From Agelaius tricolor (lineage: Eukaryota; Chordata; Aves; Passeriformes; Icteridae), in the NCBI GenBank assembly GCA_023055355.1, contig JALJCS010000022.1, positions 14,136,501 to 14,200,500 of the forward strand: a DNA stretch of 64,000 nt, given 5' to 3'. Positions within the stretch are counted from its first letter, which is position 1, and every line of letters starts with the position of its first letter. A program made the translations under genes and the position numbers. Below are positions 1 to 11,245 of this stretch, piece after piece. The notes beneath the pieces are model-generated. The model saw only the letters and a list, made by a program, of their open reading frames with translations, did no database searches and was not told the origin of the DNA.

Positions 1-1000
1 TTTCAGCCTTGATATGTTCTGTTTTATCCATAAGTTGCCATCAGTGGTGCTGGCACCAAGGTGAGCAGGAGTGTGTGGCTGAGTGACAAGCTCTGCTCCT
101 GCCTGTAAAAGGCTTATGGAGCTGCTCACCTGTGAGATGAGGTGAGCACAAGCTGGGATGTGCTGCTTTTGGCTGGGGTACAATTAGCTTTTTTCACAGG
201 GATGGATTTGTGGCCACGTTTTGGATTTGTGCTGAACACAGGGTTGATAAAATAGAGATGTTTTTGTTATTGGTGAACAGGACTTGCACAGAGCCAAGGC
301 TGTTCCTGCCCCTCACACAGCCATGCTGAGGGTGTGTGGGAGGCTGGGAGGGGACACAGCCAGGACAGGTGACTCCAGCTGGCCCAGGGCTATTCCAGTC
401 CATATGATATCATACGTGGTATATAACATGGGGGGAAAAAGGAGGAAGGGGGGACATTTGGGGTGATGACATTTGTTTTCCCAAGTCACAGTTAAATGTG
501 ATAGTGCCCTGTTCTCCTGCCTGCCCATGGAAGCAGGGATTTAATTTCTTGTTTTGCTTTGTTTGAGTGTGCAGCTTTTGCCTTCCCTATTAAGTTGTCT
601 ATCTCAGCCCATGAGTTCTCCAGCGTTTGTGCTTCCAGTTGTGTCCCCGATCCCACTGCTGAGGGAGGGAGCGAGCGGCTGCTGGATGGGGCTATACCAC
701 CACATGGGGCCTGCTTTATTTTATTTAAATCTGCTTGCTGCAGCTGTTCTGTGTGCTCTCTCTACCTGTACAGAGCACATGGGCTCTGCATTAGCCAGAT
801 AATGAACTCTGCACATCCTGAGATTACATGCAGCTGAAATAGGCTTCTGGTGTCCGGCAGCAAGGGCACAGATGGGGCTTAATACCTCAGCTCCTGGAGG
901 GCTCATGCTCCTCATATCTACAGCCCTGTGCCCCAGGGCTGCAGCTCTTCAGTCAGCCATGAGTGCTCCCTTGCTTCTCCCGGGGCTTTCTCTGCCTGAA
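1..1000. other. Unique intergenic or intronic sequence
   Basis: Mixed-composition single-copy DNA. The only local structure I noticed is a short AT palindrome (ATGATATCAT) near 404-413. Frames here are under 100 codons and overlap on both strands, so none is called. Confidence 0.6.
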
Positions 1001-1031
1001 CAGGAGCAGGAGCAGGAGCAGGAGCAGCAGG
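1001..1031. repeat. AGGAGC hexamer microsatellite
   Basis: About five tandem copies of a GGAGCA hexamer, ending in a CAGCAG variant. It lies in GC-rich unique DNA. No coding context is recognised. Confidence 0.85.
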
Positions 1032-2338
1032 ACCCTGCCACGGGCACAGGTGACAGTGTCCCTCTAGCGAGTGAGGGCTGTGGCTCCTGCCCAGCCCAAG
1101 GTGCCCGTGGGCAGCAGGAGGGTTCCCCTCCCTGCAGATGGATGCCCGTGCAGCTGAAGGTGCCCTCAGGGCTCCCAGGTGCCAGAGCAGTTCCACAGGG
1201 GCCTGTTGTGCCCTGCATTAGTGGCCTCCTGGCCTGTCACTGCCCGGGTGGCCCTGGCAGGGAGGAGCTGGGCAGGGGGTAATGGAGCTCTTCCCATTAA
1301 GCTGATGAATTTCTGAAGGAGTGAATGCCTTCACTGATGTACCAGTTCCTGTTTCATCTGCAGTAGTCCGTGCTAGTGCAGGATCAGCCAGCCTGAGTTT
1401 CTTTATGAAGTACATTTCCTGTGTGCTCTCTGCACCCGAAGAAATGAGTTGTAGCAAATTACTAGTTTGACTTCCCTTGTGAGTGATGACTTGCTCTGTT
1501 TTGATGCACGCCAATAACCTGAGCCATTTACTCATCTGGAAAACAGCCCTTTCCAAAGGCAGAAACCCTCAGTGCAGGATTTGTCATAGGGAGGCTTGGA
1601 TGATAGAATTTGAGAGCTCCAGTGTTGGAGAATGTAGCTGCCAGCCTGCTCAAGTCAGCTGGATTCTGTGCCTTGAGAGCTGGAGACAGTTCCAAAACCT
1701 CATGCAGTGGGCCAGAGATGGGGATCCCAGCTGCCACCCTTTCCTTCCTCCTGGGACAGGAAGGCATGGGAAGGAAGGACTTTACCAGCTGGCTGCTGGC
1801 AGCAGCCTCTCTGCATTTCCCCCAAAGAGAGATGGCTGGACAAACACTGGTTTGGTGACACTCAATTACAGCCTGCTGTTAATTGCTTTATGATTAGAAA
1901 ATAATCCTCAGAATAAGCTGCTTGGGCACACTTGGGGTGCTGCAGCCTCCAAAAGATAAGTTGTCTTCTGCACTCTACTGGTGCTGCTCAATCTGGATTT
2001 ATGAATGGCTTTATTTGAACCAAAACTTCATTTTTTAAATTATGAACAAGCACTTGGCTTCAGGGGAGCTGCCTTGGCTCTCCTTTGGACACCCAGCTTA
2101 GCACCCAGGCTGTCCTGAGTCAGCCCACAGGTATTGTGTTAGTTACACATAGGCCAAGGCAGCAGCATCAGCTGCTGCTCCATGCTGGAAGGGGGTTTTG
2201 AAACACAAATTACTGAAGCTTTGCAGGGATGAAGTGAGAGCGTACAAGGGGCTGTCACCATGGCTCCTCTTGGACACATGAGAACTCCTGTGCATGCACA
2301 GGCACCAGGGCTCTGTCATGGGGTGCCCATGCCCCTCG
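1032..2338. other. Unique sequence, no gene recognised
   Basis: Single-copy DNA. The longest frames are about 110-140 codons, lie on opposite strands over each other, and show no recognisable motif. The last 80 bases contain related GGTGCCCATG and CAGGCACCAGG words that merge into the following array. Confidence 0.55.
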
Positions 2339-3331
2339 AGCCGGGCTGCATTGCTGTGCAGGCACAGGTGCCCAGCCAGGCTGCATTCATTGCTGTGCAG
2401 GTTACAGGTGCCCAGCCAGGCTGCATTCATTGCTGTGCAGGTGCCCAGCCAGGCTGCATTCATTGCTCTGCAGGCACAGGTGCCCAGCCAGGCTGCATTC
2501 ATTGCTGTGCAGGCACAGGTGCCCAGCCAGGCTGCATTCATTGCTGTGCAGGTGCCCAGCCAGGCTGCATTCATTGCTGTGCAGGCACAGGTGCCCAGCC
2601 AGGCTGCATTCATTGCTCTGCAGGCACAGGTGCCCAGCCAGGCTGCATTCATTGCTGTGCAGGTTACAGGTGCCCAGCCAGGCTGCATTCATTGCTCTGC
2701 AGGTTACAGGTGCCCAGCCAGGCTGCATTCATTGCTGTGCAGGCGCAGGTGCCCAGCCAGGCTGCATTCATTGCTCTGCAGGCGCAGGTGCCCAGCCAGG
2801 CTGCATTCATTGCTGTGCAGGCGCAGGTGCCCAGCCAGGCTGCATTCATTGCTGTGCAGGCGCAGGTGCCCAGCCAGGCTGCATTCATTGCTCTGCAGGC
2901 ACAGGTGCCCAGCCAGGCTGCATTCATTGCTGTGCAGGCACAGGTGCCCAGCCAGGCTGCATTCATTGCTCTGCAGGCGCAGGTGCCCAGCCAGGCTGCA
3001 GAGCTGTGCAGGTGCCCAGCCAGGCTGCATTCATTGCTCTGCAGGTTACAGGTGCCCAGCCAGGCTGCATTCATTGCTGTGCAGGCGCAGGTGCCCAGCC
3101 AGGCTGCAGAGCTGTGCAGGTGCCCAGCCAGGCTGCATTCATTGCTGTGCAGGTTACAGGTGCCCAGCCAGGCTGCATTCATTGCTGTGCAGGTTACAGG
3201 TGCCCAGCCAGGCTGCATTCATTGCTCTGCAGGTTACAGGTGCCCAGCCAGGCTGCATTCATTGCTGTGCAGGCACAGGTGCCCAGCCAGGCTGCATTCA
3301 TTGCTGTGCAGGCACAGGTGCCCAGCCAGGC
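2339..3331. repeat. Minisatellite, 39/40/33-bp units, about 26 copies
   Basis: Tandem units share the core GTGCCCAGCCAGGCTGCATT followed by CATTGCTGTGCAG or CATTGCTCTGCAG. Linkers between cores vary: GCACAG or GCGCAG gives 39 bp, GTTACAG gives 40 bp, and no linker gives 33 bp. Two copies near 2990 and 3100 are shortened to about 29 bp, with GAGCTGTGCAG replacing the usual end. The unit has no stop codon in most frames, so frames of 180-466 codons run through it on both strands. These repeat the same 13-residue block in shifted frames and are not evidence of a protein. Edge copies are the most diverged. Confidence 0.98.
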
Positions 3332-4540
3332 ACAGGGACTGAGCTGCATGCCGAGGTTCCAGCATTCCAAGCCAAGGAGCATCCAGCTGTTTTAAAGCTG
3401 CCTGCTCTGTTGCTGGCAGCCCCAGCTTTCTGCTCCCACAGAATCCCTGATACTTGCCCTCAGGTAGTTCTGGAGCAGGTGAGGTTTGGCCCCTGTCCCC
3501 ATGGAGGAGCCCCGTCTGCCCTGGCAGTGGCAGGACCCTTCCCTGGGACCTCTTTGACATCATACTTCTGGTGTGATTCTTTCTTCCTCCCAGTGAGGAA
3601 TCCCAAAGAATCCAGCCACCCAAGGGCTTGCTGTTACCTCCTCAGCCAGGAAATGCATTTTTTCCTGTTTAGACAAGATCTTCTCACTCTGTAATGTCTC
3701 TAAAGTGTCAGTGCTTTCAAAGCCACTTGAGGGATATTGTTCCAGGTCCCTGGGCCTCGGGAAGGTTTTCCTGGGTGTAAGGTGATAAACCTGCAGGTGA
3801 GATTGTTGTGTGTTCTTGAAAGTCTCTCTGTTCATCAGAAGACAAATAGATTCTCCTGCAAGATTAGGTAAGAATTTGTACTCTGTTGGCTGCAGGTAAC
3901 AGAGCCCGGGGGTGAGACCTCCCAGTTTCTGCCAAATACTGAAAGAGTGTGTGAAACCTGATTGCAGCCCTTCTCTGGAATACATCTTTTGGGACAGATG
4001 TTCCTGGGTAGTGAATCAGCTCTTTGCATTCTGCATTGTGTGGGCAATGCTGAGGATCATTCTGGATGCTGAGTCTGAGTGAATCAGTGTCACTTTGGGT
4101 CCCCTGCCTGCAGAAGCAGTGCTGCTGCCATGTCAGCAGCTTTGGAGATGTGATCCTCTTCCTGTGTTTGGTGTTCTTGGTTCATTGTGCTCTGTAAGTC
4201 ACAAACCTCAGCTGGGGTGGTTTGAAGGTTTCTGATCTGTTCCTCTATGGTGTTAATGTTGTATGTCAGGAGCACAGACCCAAGCTGGTGTCTCCTGCAC
4301 TTCCAACTCAGCTGACGTGGCACAGGCTTAGGGCTGGTCATATTCCTGTGCTGCTGGAGCTGCATTGCCCTGGGAGCGAGGTGCAGTGATGCTTCTGCAG
4401 CTGGTCTGGGTGAGTGGAGGTGTCTGTGCCGTTCCCTCCCTTGGTCCTGTATCACCGAGTTGTTCCATGCATCTTCTGGCTTTTTCCCTTGAAGCAAGTG
4501 GATTTTCCCCTTGAACTCTTCCAGGGCTTCCACACTGTAG
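3332..4540. other. Unique sequence, no gene recognised
   Basis: Single-copy DNA between two arrays. The tail of the frame that crosses the preceding array continues to 3694 and then stops. Its unique part resembles no family I know. No RNA gene or transposon was recognised. Confidence 0.55.
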
Positions 4541-4843
4541 CCTGGCTGGGGCACTGCAGCCGGGCACTGCAACTGGGGCACTGCAGCCTGGCACTGCAGC
4601 TGGGGCACTGCAGCTGGGGCACTGCAGCTGGGCACTGCAGCCTGGTACTGCAGCCTGGCACTGCAGCTGGGGCTCTGCAGCCAGGGCACTGCAGCTGGGG
4701 CTCTGCAGCTGGGGCACTGCAGCTGGGGCACTGCAGCCAGGGCACTGCAGCTGGGACACTGCAGCTGGCACTGCAGCCTGGCACTGCAGCAGGCACTGCG
4801 GCTGGGCCACTGCAGCCGGGCACTGCAGCTGAGCCCTGCAGCC
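4541..4843. repeat. CTGCAG-rich minisatellite, 13-15-bp units
   Basis: About 20 units of the type CTGGGGCACTGCAG, with variants that drop one or two G or replace CTGG by CCTGG. Each unit carries the six-base palindrome CTGCAG. The array gives overlapping alanine-, valine- and glutamine-rich frames on the minus strand (4090-4863 and 4328-4810), which I treat as by-products. Confidence 0.96.
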
Positions 4844-5194
4844 ACAGTCAGCAGCTTGAGCACTTGCAGGTACTTAGAAAAGCTTCTGTACGGCTGCTCT
4901 CAAGGGGAGAATAATCCTATTTTGTAGATTGTGTTCGGAAAGTGGAGGCAGATGTTCTTCACGTGGCGCGCTCCGTGGGGACTTGTGGCAGATTAACCTG
5001 CAGTAACCCACCCGAACAGGGACTCCAGAGTCTTTAAGCCAGACCAGAGATTTATTATCATCACTGAAATTCATATCGTGTCGGTCCTGGGGAAAATCCC
5101 GCTCTTCCTTTGGGTTTGTTAGCCTGGCAGCTTTCTTCCCAAGCTGCAGCCGCTGCTGGTTGTGCCTGCTGGGCCAGCTGGGAGCAGGAGAATT
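4844..5194. other. Unique sequence, no gene recognised
   Basis: Single-copy DNA. A 139-codon minus-strand frame (4874-5293) spans it, with no family resemblance that I can recognise. Confidence 0.5.
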
Positions 5195-5460
5195 CCTGGC
5201 TATATTTAGAGGGAAGCTGCAGCGTGTGCCTTGCCGCTCTGTGTCAGTAACCTCTCCCTCTCTGGCTTTTTCAAGGTAACAGAAGACGAGCACAGCTGTT
5301 CTCCTAGCGGGTCACCGAGCCTGTACCGCCCGGACGCGCTCCCAGGGGACGCAGGCGGCGCCGTGCGCGCGGCACGAGGACGGGGCTCCGGGACAGGTGA
5401 CAGGGGACAGGGACACGGAGCTGGGAGGCTCTTCTGGCGTGAGGCAGGGAAGGCTTAAGG
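5195..5460. promoter_or_regulatory. Candidate promoter: TATA-like box followed by CpG cluster
   Basis: TATATTTAG at about 5201-5209 is followed within about 110 bases by a short, very CpG-dense stretch (about 5308-5395, roughly 16 CpG by eye, including GTGCGCGCGG). CpG is sparse elsewhere in the first 8 kb, so the cluster stands out. The pairing suggests a transcription start on the plus strand, but no downstream exon was recognised and a TATA-like word alone is weak evidence. It could equally be an enhancer or an unmethylated island without a gene. Confidence 0.25.
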
Positions 5461-5760
5461 ATATCTTACCCTAGAATGAGAATTTGACCAGTCGGACGGC
5501 AATGAACTAGGAGAACAGCAAAAACCACAACTCGGAATGTATTTATTACTTAAAAGTTAGCTATTCTTGATAAAATTCCCCAGATTATGCTGCTGCTTAT
5601 TTTACTTACAGATTTCACACACTTGTTAATTTTAAAGCTACCGAACTTTTATTCGATACTGTACCCTGAGAAATGTAATTGGGTCAGGACATGCAATAGA
5701 ATGAAATCATTGTAGTGTCTTAAGTACAATGGACTCACTTTGTGTCTATTAAACCTTGGA
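5461..5760. other. AT-rich unique island, candidate conserved non-coding element
   Basis: Non-repetitive AT-rich DNA immediately downstream of the CpG cluster, with runs such as TTATTACTTAAAAGTTAGCT and TTGTTAATTTTAAAGC. Composition differs sharply from the flanks. No open frame. Conservation is a guess that only alignment can test. Confidence 0.25.
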
Positions 5761-6025
5761 AGATGTGCAACACACAACAGTGTGGCTCTCATTGCGTGCT
5801 AAAGCTTTCTTGTCTCGTTTACTGCAGAGCAGGAGAATCAGTGGTTCCAGGTACATGAACAAGCAGTGCTGGGGACTTGGATGTCCTTGGGTCCTCCCCC
5901 TGTGCTTTCCCAAGTCACCTGGAGGAGCAGCACAGCACGGCCTGGGCCTGCCCTTGCTGCATGCAGAGGGTTCATGCTCTGGCCAGGGAGGGAGTCCATG
6001 TCTGAACTGAACATGAACATGCATA
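5761..6025. other. Unique sequence, nothing recognised
   Basis: Single-copy DNA with overlapping short frames on both strands and no motif. It leads into a short duplicated block. Confidence 0.5.
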
Positions 6026-6076
6026 TGAGCATGAAGTTGTATGTTCACACAGAGCATGAAGTTGTATGTTCACACT
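6026..6076. repeat. Two-copy tandem duplication, 25-bp period
   Basis: The block AGCATGAAGTTGTATGTTCA followed by CAC occurs twice in direct succession, with a two-base spacer. It looks like a nascent tandem repeat. Confidence 0.9.
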
Positions 6077-7657
6077 CTGTGAGTGGGGTTTAAGGCCCTC
6101 TGAACACGTTGGACAGAAGGGTCCTCTCCTTACCCACAACCAAGAGGTGATGCATGATTCTGAACCAGCAACCAAACAGCTTTTTCTTGCCAAATTCAAA
6201 TGGTTCACAAACTGGACAGTGACATCTGGACAGGATTTTGGAGCTGTAACAGTTCATTTTTTTGGTTTGTGTTAGTCTACCCCTTCCTTGGATTCCCTCA
6301 GTCCAGAGACATTAATTTGAGGTGGTCTGTTGCCTCTGGTGCTGGAGAAGGCAGCTGAGAGTGTCCCTGCTCAGCACAGTGCTGTCTGTCTGTGGGAGGT
6401 TGCCTTGGAGCTGCAGGATCCCCGCACTGATCCTGTTCCTGTCAGCTGGACCTGCTGCAGCAAACACGGGATGAACTCTCGCTGAGTTGGGGCGAGCAGG
6501 TCGGAAATCACACGGGCTCGTGTTTTCCTGGTTTGTGCTGCTTCACACTGTGGTCTTTGAATGTCAGCAAGAGAGCTCAGAGCTTCCCGTTTCAGCAGCA
6601 AAGTGTCCAAAAGGAGAGCTCAGCACCAAACCCCTTCTGCTGAGCCTCAGAAATCTGCATCACAGCAGCAGGAAGGCTGTGGTGTACAGCAGGAGATGGT
6701 GAACCAGGACAGCTGTTTCCCAAGGCCCATTTCGGTCACCTCTGCAAACAAATCAATGAGCCTTCCTGTTTTCCAAAAATAAGTGCAAGAAGGACAGCAG
6801 TATCTAGCAGGAGATGTGTTCCTGCACCTTGTGTGAAGCCTTTGTGCAGTGGGTGTTTACCCAGGCTGGCAGAGGTGCTCCTGTGCTGGGAGTGCTCCTG
6901 CTCCAGGAGGAACAGCCTTGCCTTTCTTAGCTCCTGCCTGTCTGGCCTCAGGGGCTCTTTGTGAGGTTTTTTTCTAGCATCTTCTTGAGCTGGGCCTGGG
7001 CTGGCCTGATGGCTGTGAGGTGGTTTTTGTGTTTTCTGCTCACACAGTTGTGCACTGTACAAAATTCCTGCCCAAAAGTGCTGCCAAGCGTTTGGCTGTA
7101 GCATTACAGCAGGGAGCTGCAGGGAGGTACAAGCAGCCTTCTGTTCACTTAAAAAATAATTTTAAAAGGCAGACGAGAATAACCAGGACCCTACTGCTCA
7201 CTACTCCCAGGAAAATCACTTGTCTGCTCCCTTCTCCAGTGAAGGGCTGCTCCATCTCACATGAGGAAAGGCTGCTCCAAGGCTGAAGGAGATGCCAAGG
7301 ACAGTAGGTGAGTGTTGGCCACGTTCCTGAGCAGGCAGCCCATGGCACTTGGGCACAATGAGCAGGCAGGAGCATTCTTCAGACCAGCTGTTCAGTCTCT
7401 GCTGGCTGTGAGGGAACTGTGTGATACCTCACATGTGGGGCCACTGATTTTCTCTGGGCTTGGGTCATGGGATGGCTTGGGAGGGTTTGCTCAGGGCCAG
7501 TGTCCATCCTGTAATCTGGGGTGGTGCCCAGGGTGGAGTTGTTTAGGAGATGTCCAGCTTTTCCCCACAGTCTCTGCAGGAAAGCCCTGGTGCAGATCAG
7601 CCCTGCCAGCTGTGTCACAGCACAGTGGGAGCTGCTGGCCTTGCCCTCTGCCCCGTG
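6077..7657. other. Unique sequence, no gene recognised
   Basis: Single-copy DNA of moderate GC. Frames of 70-160 codons occur on both strands over each other and none shows a domain. No RNA gene or CR1 sequence was detected. Confidence 0.5.
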
Positions 7658-7750
7658 GATGGGCACAGATTGGCACTGCCAGCTGTGCCAGAGATTGGCA
7701 CTGCCAGCTGTGCCTGTGGATGGGCACAGATTGGCACTCCCAGCCCGTGC
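7658..7750. repeat. Short imperfect tandem duplication
   Basis: The phrase GATTGGCACTGCCAGCTGTG occurs twice, with a third, truncated copy starting GATTGGCACTCCCAGC. Two copies are preceded by GGATGGGCACA. The local period is about 25-40 bases. Confidence 0.85.
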
Positions 7751-8113
7751 CCTCTGGCAGTGCTCTGCTCCTGCAGGCTGAGGGGCACTGAGTGCCTGTG
7801 TCCCTGCCGGAACCCTCCCCTGTCCTCCCCTGCAAGCTGCTGTGGCCAGGCAGGGCTCCTGCTGTCCTTGCACCTGGGCGTGTGACATTCCTGACATTGC
7901 TGTGCCCTGTGGAGAGCAAACAATGGGCAGTTCCTGCCCTGGGCCCTGCTGCTGAGGGCTGAGGGGAAATGCCAGTGCCAGCAGGTTCCAGAGCTGGTTT
8001 GCTGCCCTTTCTGCCAAGGCTGGGCAGGGACCCTCCTCCAGAGAGCACTGAAAATTGGTCTGCCAGGTCTCCTTGTTTTCCTGTGTCCCTTGCGATGCCC
8101 ACTGGTCTGACAG
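7751..8113. other. Unique GC-rich sequence
   Basis: Single-copy DNA. Long minus-strand frames (up to 212 codons, 7379-8247) cross it in three overlapping phases, which is typical of GC-rich non-coding DNA rather than a gene. Confidence 0.5.
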
Positions 8114-8139
8114 CTGTCTGTCTGTCTGTCTGTCTGTCC
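8114..8139. repeat. (CTGT)n microsatellite
   Basis: Six and a half perfect copies of CTGT. Confidence 0.95.
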
Positions 8140-8734
8140 TAACAGCAGCTTAAAGAATAAAAAAGAGGAGTGACATTTCAGTGCTGCAGGTGAGTCACTG
8201 GATTTTTGACACTTTACTAAGATCTGCCACAGACAGTTCCAGCACAAACATGGTAACAGAAAATGGGGCTTGGGAGGCAGGGGAGTGCAGGGGACACGGG
8301 TCCTGCTAGGACTCAGCAGCTCAGAGCCAGAGGTGGGTTAAACCCCAGCCTTACACAGCACCAAACCTCAGCCCAGCACTGTGTGGGGGCTGCCAGAGCT
8401 GCCCCACTGCTCCTCGGTGGAAAGATGACTCAGGTTTTGGCAAGGCTGAAAGGATGAATCTCGTAGCAAATTGCTTCTTTGCCTTGGCCATTATGCGGAT
8501 AAATGAAAATAATTTCTCAGCAAGTGCAAATGCATAAGCCAAGAGTACAGTGACGGTTCATTTCTTAACTGGTTTAAAAAACCTGGTGTGGAAGATTCTA
8601 AATATCACTTTTAATAATGTGAGGTTGGAATGGCTTAATTCAGTCTGTCACTGTGTCAGAGTAAAAGCCGGATTGGGTTAAAAACCTGAGTGTAACATTC
8701 AGGAATGGTGAGTGGCCTGCAGGATTCTCTGTGC
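8140..8734. other. Unique sequence, nothing recognised
   Basis: Single-copy DNA that becomes AT-rich around 8460-8640. No gene, RNA or repeat was recognised before the CR1 fragment. Confidence 0.5.
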
Positions 8735-8993
8735 TTCCCATCCAGTCCCACCGCCTGCCCCGGGCAGGGACATTTCCTCTAGACCAGGCTGCTGCAGGTC
8801 CCATCCAGCTTGGCCTGGAACACTTCCAGGCATGGGGCAGCCACAGTTTCCCTGGGCAAGCCGTGCCAGGGCCTCCCCTCCCTCCCAGGGCAGAATTTCC
8901 AGTATCCCATCTGACCCTGCCCTCTGTCAGTATGAAGCCATTCCCCCTCGTCCTGGCCCTCCAGGCCCTTGGCCAAAGTCCCTCGCCATTATT
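8735..8993 (-). mobile_element. CR1 LINE fragment, antisense, 3' portion
   Basis: On the plus strand this reads as the reverse complement of a bird CR1 3' region. Recognisable blocks in order are a degraded CCACCGCCTGCCCCGGGCAG, CATTTCCTCTAGACCAGGCT, CCATCCAGCTTGGCCTGGAA, CACTTCCAGGCATGGGGCAG, then AAGCCATTCCCCCTCGTCCT and AGTCCCTCGCCATT. It is 5'-truncated, as is usual for CR1, and the terminal ATTCTATG repeats at the plus-strand left edge are lost or too diverged to see. No open reverse transcriptase frame remains. Confidence 0.92.
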
Positions 8994-9577
8994 CAAACCA
9001 ATCAGGATTTTTTGTAATACAGCTTTTTGCTAATATTCTAAACCTATAGATTAAATTTTGGAGTCACAGTGGACAAACCATTGTAGCACCTGTTTGTCTT
9101 AACCTGTGACGTTTCCCTAAAGCTTCTCTTGCCTCTCTTCCAGCTTCAGGATTTCTGTTCTCTCTTCCCTCTTCGGGCACTTCCCAGGGATCCTGGGAAG
9201 CAGTTTTGCATTGATCTGTCCTGCTCACCTCACTGCAGTAATCCTTCCTGAGGCTGAAGTGTTCCTTCATGAGGAAATGGAGCTCTAAATGTGAAAATAG
9301 CTTTATCCTGGCAAAAGAGAAACCTGCTCTTCTGGAATGTGGGAATTTTCTTATTTTACTAGGCCTTCAGATTATGTACTGTCCATTTTTTTTATTCCTG
9401 CCTGTAGCAGAGGATTTCCAAACAGCCTCGGTGTGTTTTTCTCTGTGTCTCAGGATTTATGGCTCTGCTGTTAGGCCAGGGATCGACCTCAAGCATCAGT
9501 AGCCAGGTGGGAGCTGGGGTCCCCTGCCCCACACCTTTCTCATGCCTCGGCAGGGAGCCCGAGCCAGGGTGCTGGGC
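8994..9577. other. Unique sequence, nothing recognised
   Basis: Mixed-composition single-copy DNA between a CR1 fragment and the next array. No supported feature. Confidence 0.5.
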
Positions 9578-10037
9578 CATGCCTGTGACCACGACAGTGA
9601 CCGTGACAGTGACCATGCCTGTGACCATGTCTGTGACCATGACAGTGACCGTGACCATGTCTGTGACCATGACAGTGACCGTGACAGTGACCGTGTCTGT
9701 GACCATGTCTGTGACCACGACAGTGACCGTGACAGTGACCATGACAGTGGCCATGACAGTGGCCATGCCAGTGACCATGACAGTGACCGTGACAGTGACC
9801 GTGACAGTGACCATGTCTGTGACCACGACAGTGACCGTGACTGTGACCATGCCAGTGACCACGACAGTGACCGTGACAGTGACCATGTCTGTGACCACGA
9901 CAGTGACCATGCCTGTGACCATGACAGTGACCGTGACAGCGACCGTGACTGTGACCATGAGAGTGACCATGACAGTGACCATGCCAGTGACCATGACAGT
10001 GACCATGAGAGTGACCGTGACAGTGACCATGCCTGTG
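9578..10037. repeat. GTGACC/ATGACA hexamer-based array, 460 bp
   Basis: Continuous six-base periodicity alternating GTGACC with NNGACA, CATGTC, CATGCC and related hexamers (dominant 12-mers GTGACCATGACA and GTGACCGTGACA). All registers stay in phase because the period is a multiple of three. That gives a plus-strand D/H/S/R-alternating frame, a T/V-alternating frame and minus-strand V/T/M and W/S/L frames (240-270 codons each). The simultaneous openness of several frames argues that none is coding. Confidence 0.97.
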
Positions 10038-11082
10038 GCTGCCCTGGCTCCCTCATCCCGGCCTGTCCATCCCTGCCTGCACCCTGCCAGGCTCCAGCGG
10101 GCAGCCCCGCTCTGCCTGAGCTGGTCCATGGGCCTGTGCTTGAACCTGAGCTCTGGCTGCCCAGGAGGGACCAGCCTGGACACAGGGAATGTGTCCCCGA
10201 GCATCGCAGGGAATCGGGCATGGCCGCCCTCCTCTCCAGGGTGGCTCAGGCAAGCACCATTAAAGGGCAGCTTGCTTTAATCCACTCAAACGTCTGTCTA
10301 TGGAAAATATTTCCTTTCTCCTAAACTCTTTTATTCTTAAGTGCATCTGATAAAACACAAAGTTGGGCAAGTTGTTTTTGAAGCAGATTTCTGAGGGAAA
10401 GCACATAAACTGCAAGCTGGTTTGCATTAGACACCAAAACCTGGAGCATTTGGCTTTGATAAGCGAGGCCCGACGTGGCTGGAAGCAGAAGGGAGCTGCA
10501 CCAGGAATGCTGAGGGCAGCTGAGCTGGCTCCAGGCAGGGAGGGGCTGGTTTTCCTTGGGGGAGTCCTTGGTGCTGCTGCAGTAACGCTGCAGGCCACCT
10601 TCAGTGGGTGCAGGTGGCAGGGGACAAAGCCTGGTCCCGAGGGGCAAGGGGTCCGGGCTGGGGGAGCAGGGGGCACGGCCATGCCAGGGCTGAGCCGCTG
10701 CCAGGGCTCAGCCCCCAGAGCCCATCCCTCTCCGTGGGATTTCCCAGTGTCCAGCCTGGGGCAGGGAAACCTTTGGGGCCAAGCCCCCTGAAATGCAGCA
10801 TCTTCCTGTGTGCCTTTGCCCCCCGGTCGGTGAGGGAGTGTCCCTCGCTTGCCAGGGCAGGCAGGGGAGACACTGGCACACCCTGGGCTGGAATGGGGCT
10901 CTGCTGCTGCTGCTGGCACAGCTGGCATGGGCACGGTGACACCAGCTCACTCGGGCCACGTCTGCTGGCTGCTGAAGGTGAAGGTGGCTCTCCTGCTGGA
11001 CAGGCTTGGGCTGGGCACCAGGGCTGGTGGGGAGGAGAGTGGAGGGGACAGGCAGGGCAGCCCTGGTCCGGTGGGAGCTGGA
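10038..11082. other. Unique GC-rich sequence, no gene recognised
   Basis: AT-rich between about 10260 and 10400, GC-rich afterwards. Overlapping frames up to 302 codons run on both strands in 10600-11540, partly through the next short array. No domain seen. Confidence 0.5.
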
Positions 11083-11245
11083 GTGAGGGGTGCCAGCCCT
11101 GCAGCCCCACAGGGCACAGGGATCAGGGCACAGTGAGGGGTGCCAGCCCTGCAGCCCCACAGGGCACAGGGCACAGTGAGGGGTGCCAGCCCTGCAGCCC
11201 CACACGAGCACAGGGCACAGTGAGGGGTGCCAGCTCTGGAGCACA
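11083..11245. repeat. Four-copy tandem repeat, 43-50-bp units
   Basis: Units begin GTGAGGGGTGCCAGCCCTGC at 11083, 11133, 11176 and 11220 (the last diverges after GCCAGC). Spacings are 50, 43 and 44 bases, with length changes confined to the CACAGGGCACAGGG segment. Confidence 0.95.

Noticed and set aside
2260..3694. Frames of 321-466 codons on the plus strand and 184 on the minus strand
   Set aside because: They consist of the same minisatellite unit read in different phases. Simultaneous openness on both strands and the lack of any non-repeat domain indicate by-products.
9459..10324. D/H/S/R-alternating 260-codon frame resembling an RS-type repeat protein
   Set aside because: The hexamer array is open in several other phases too, and the unique flanks show no domain, so this is not evidence of a splicing-factor-like gene.
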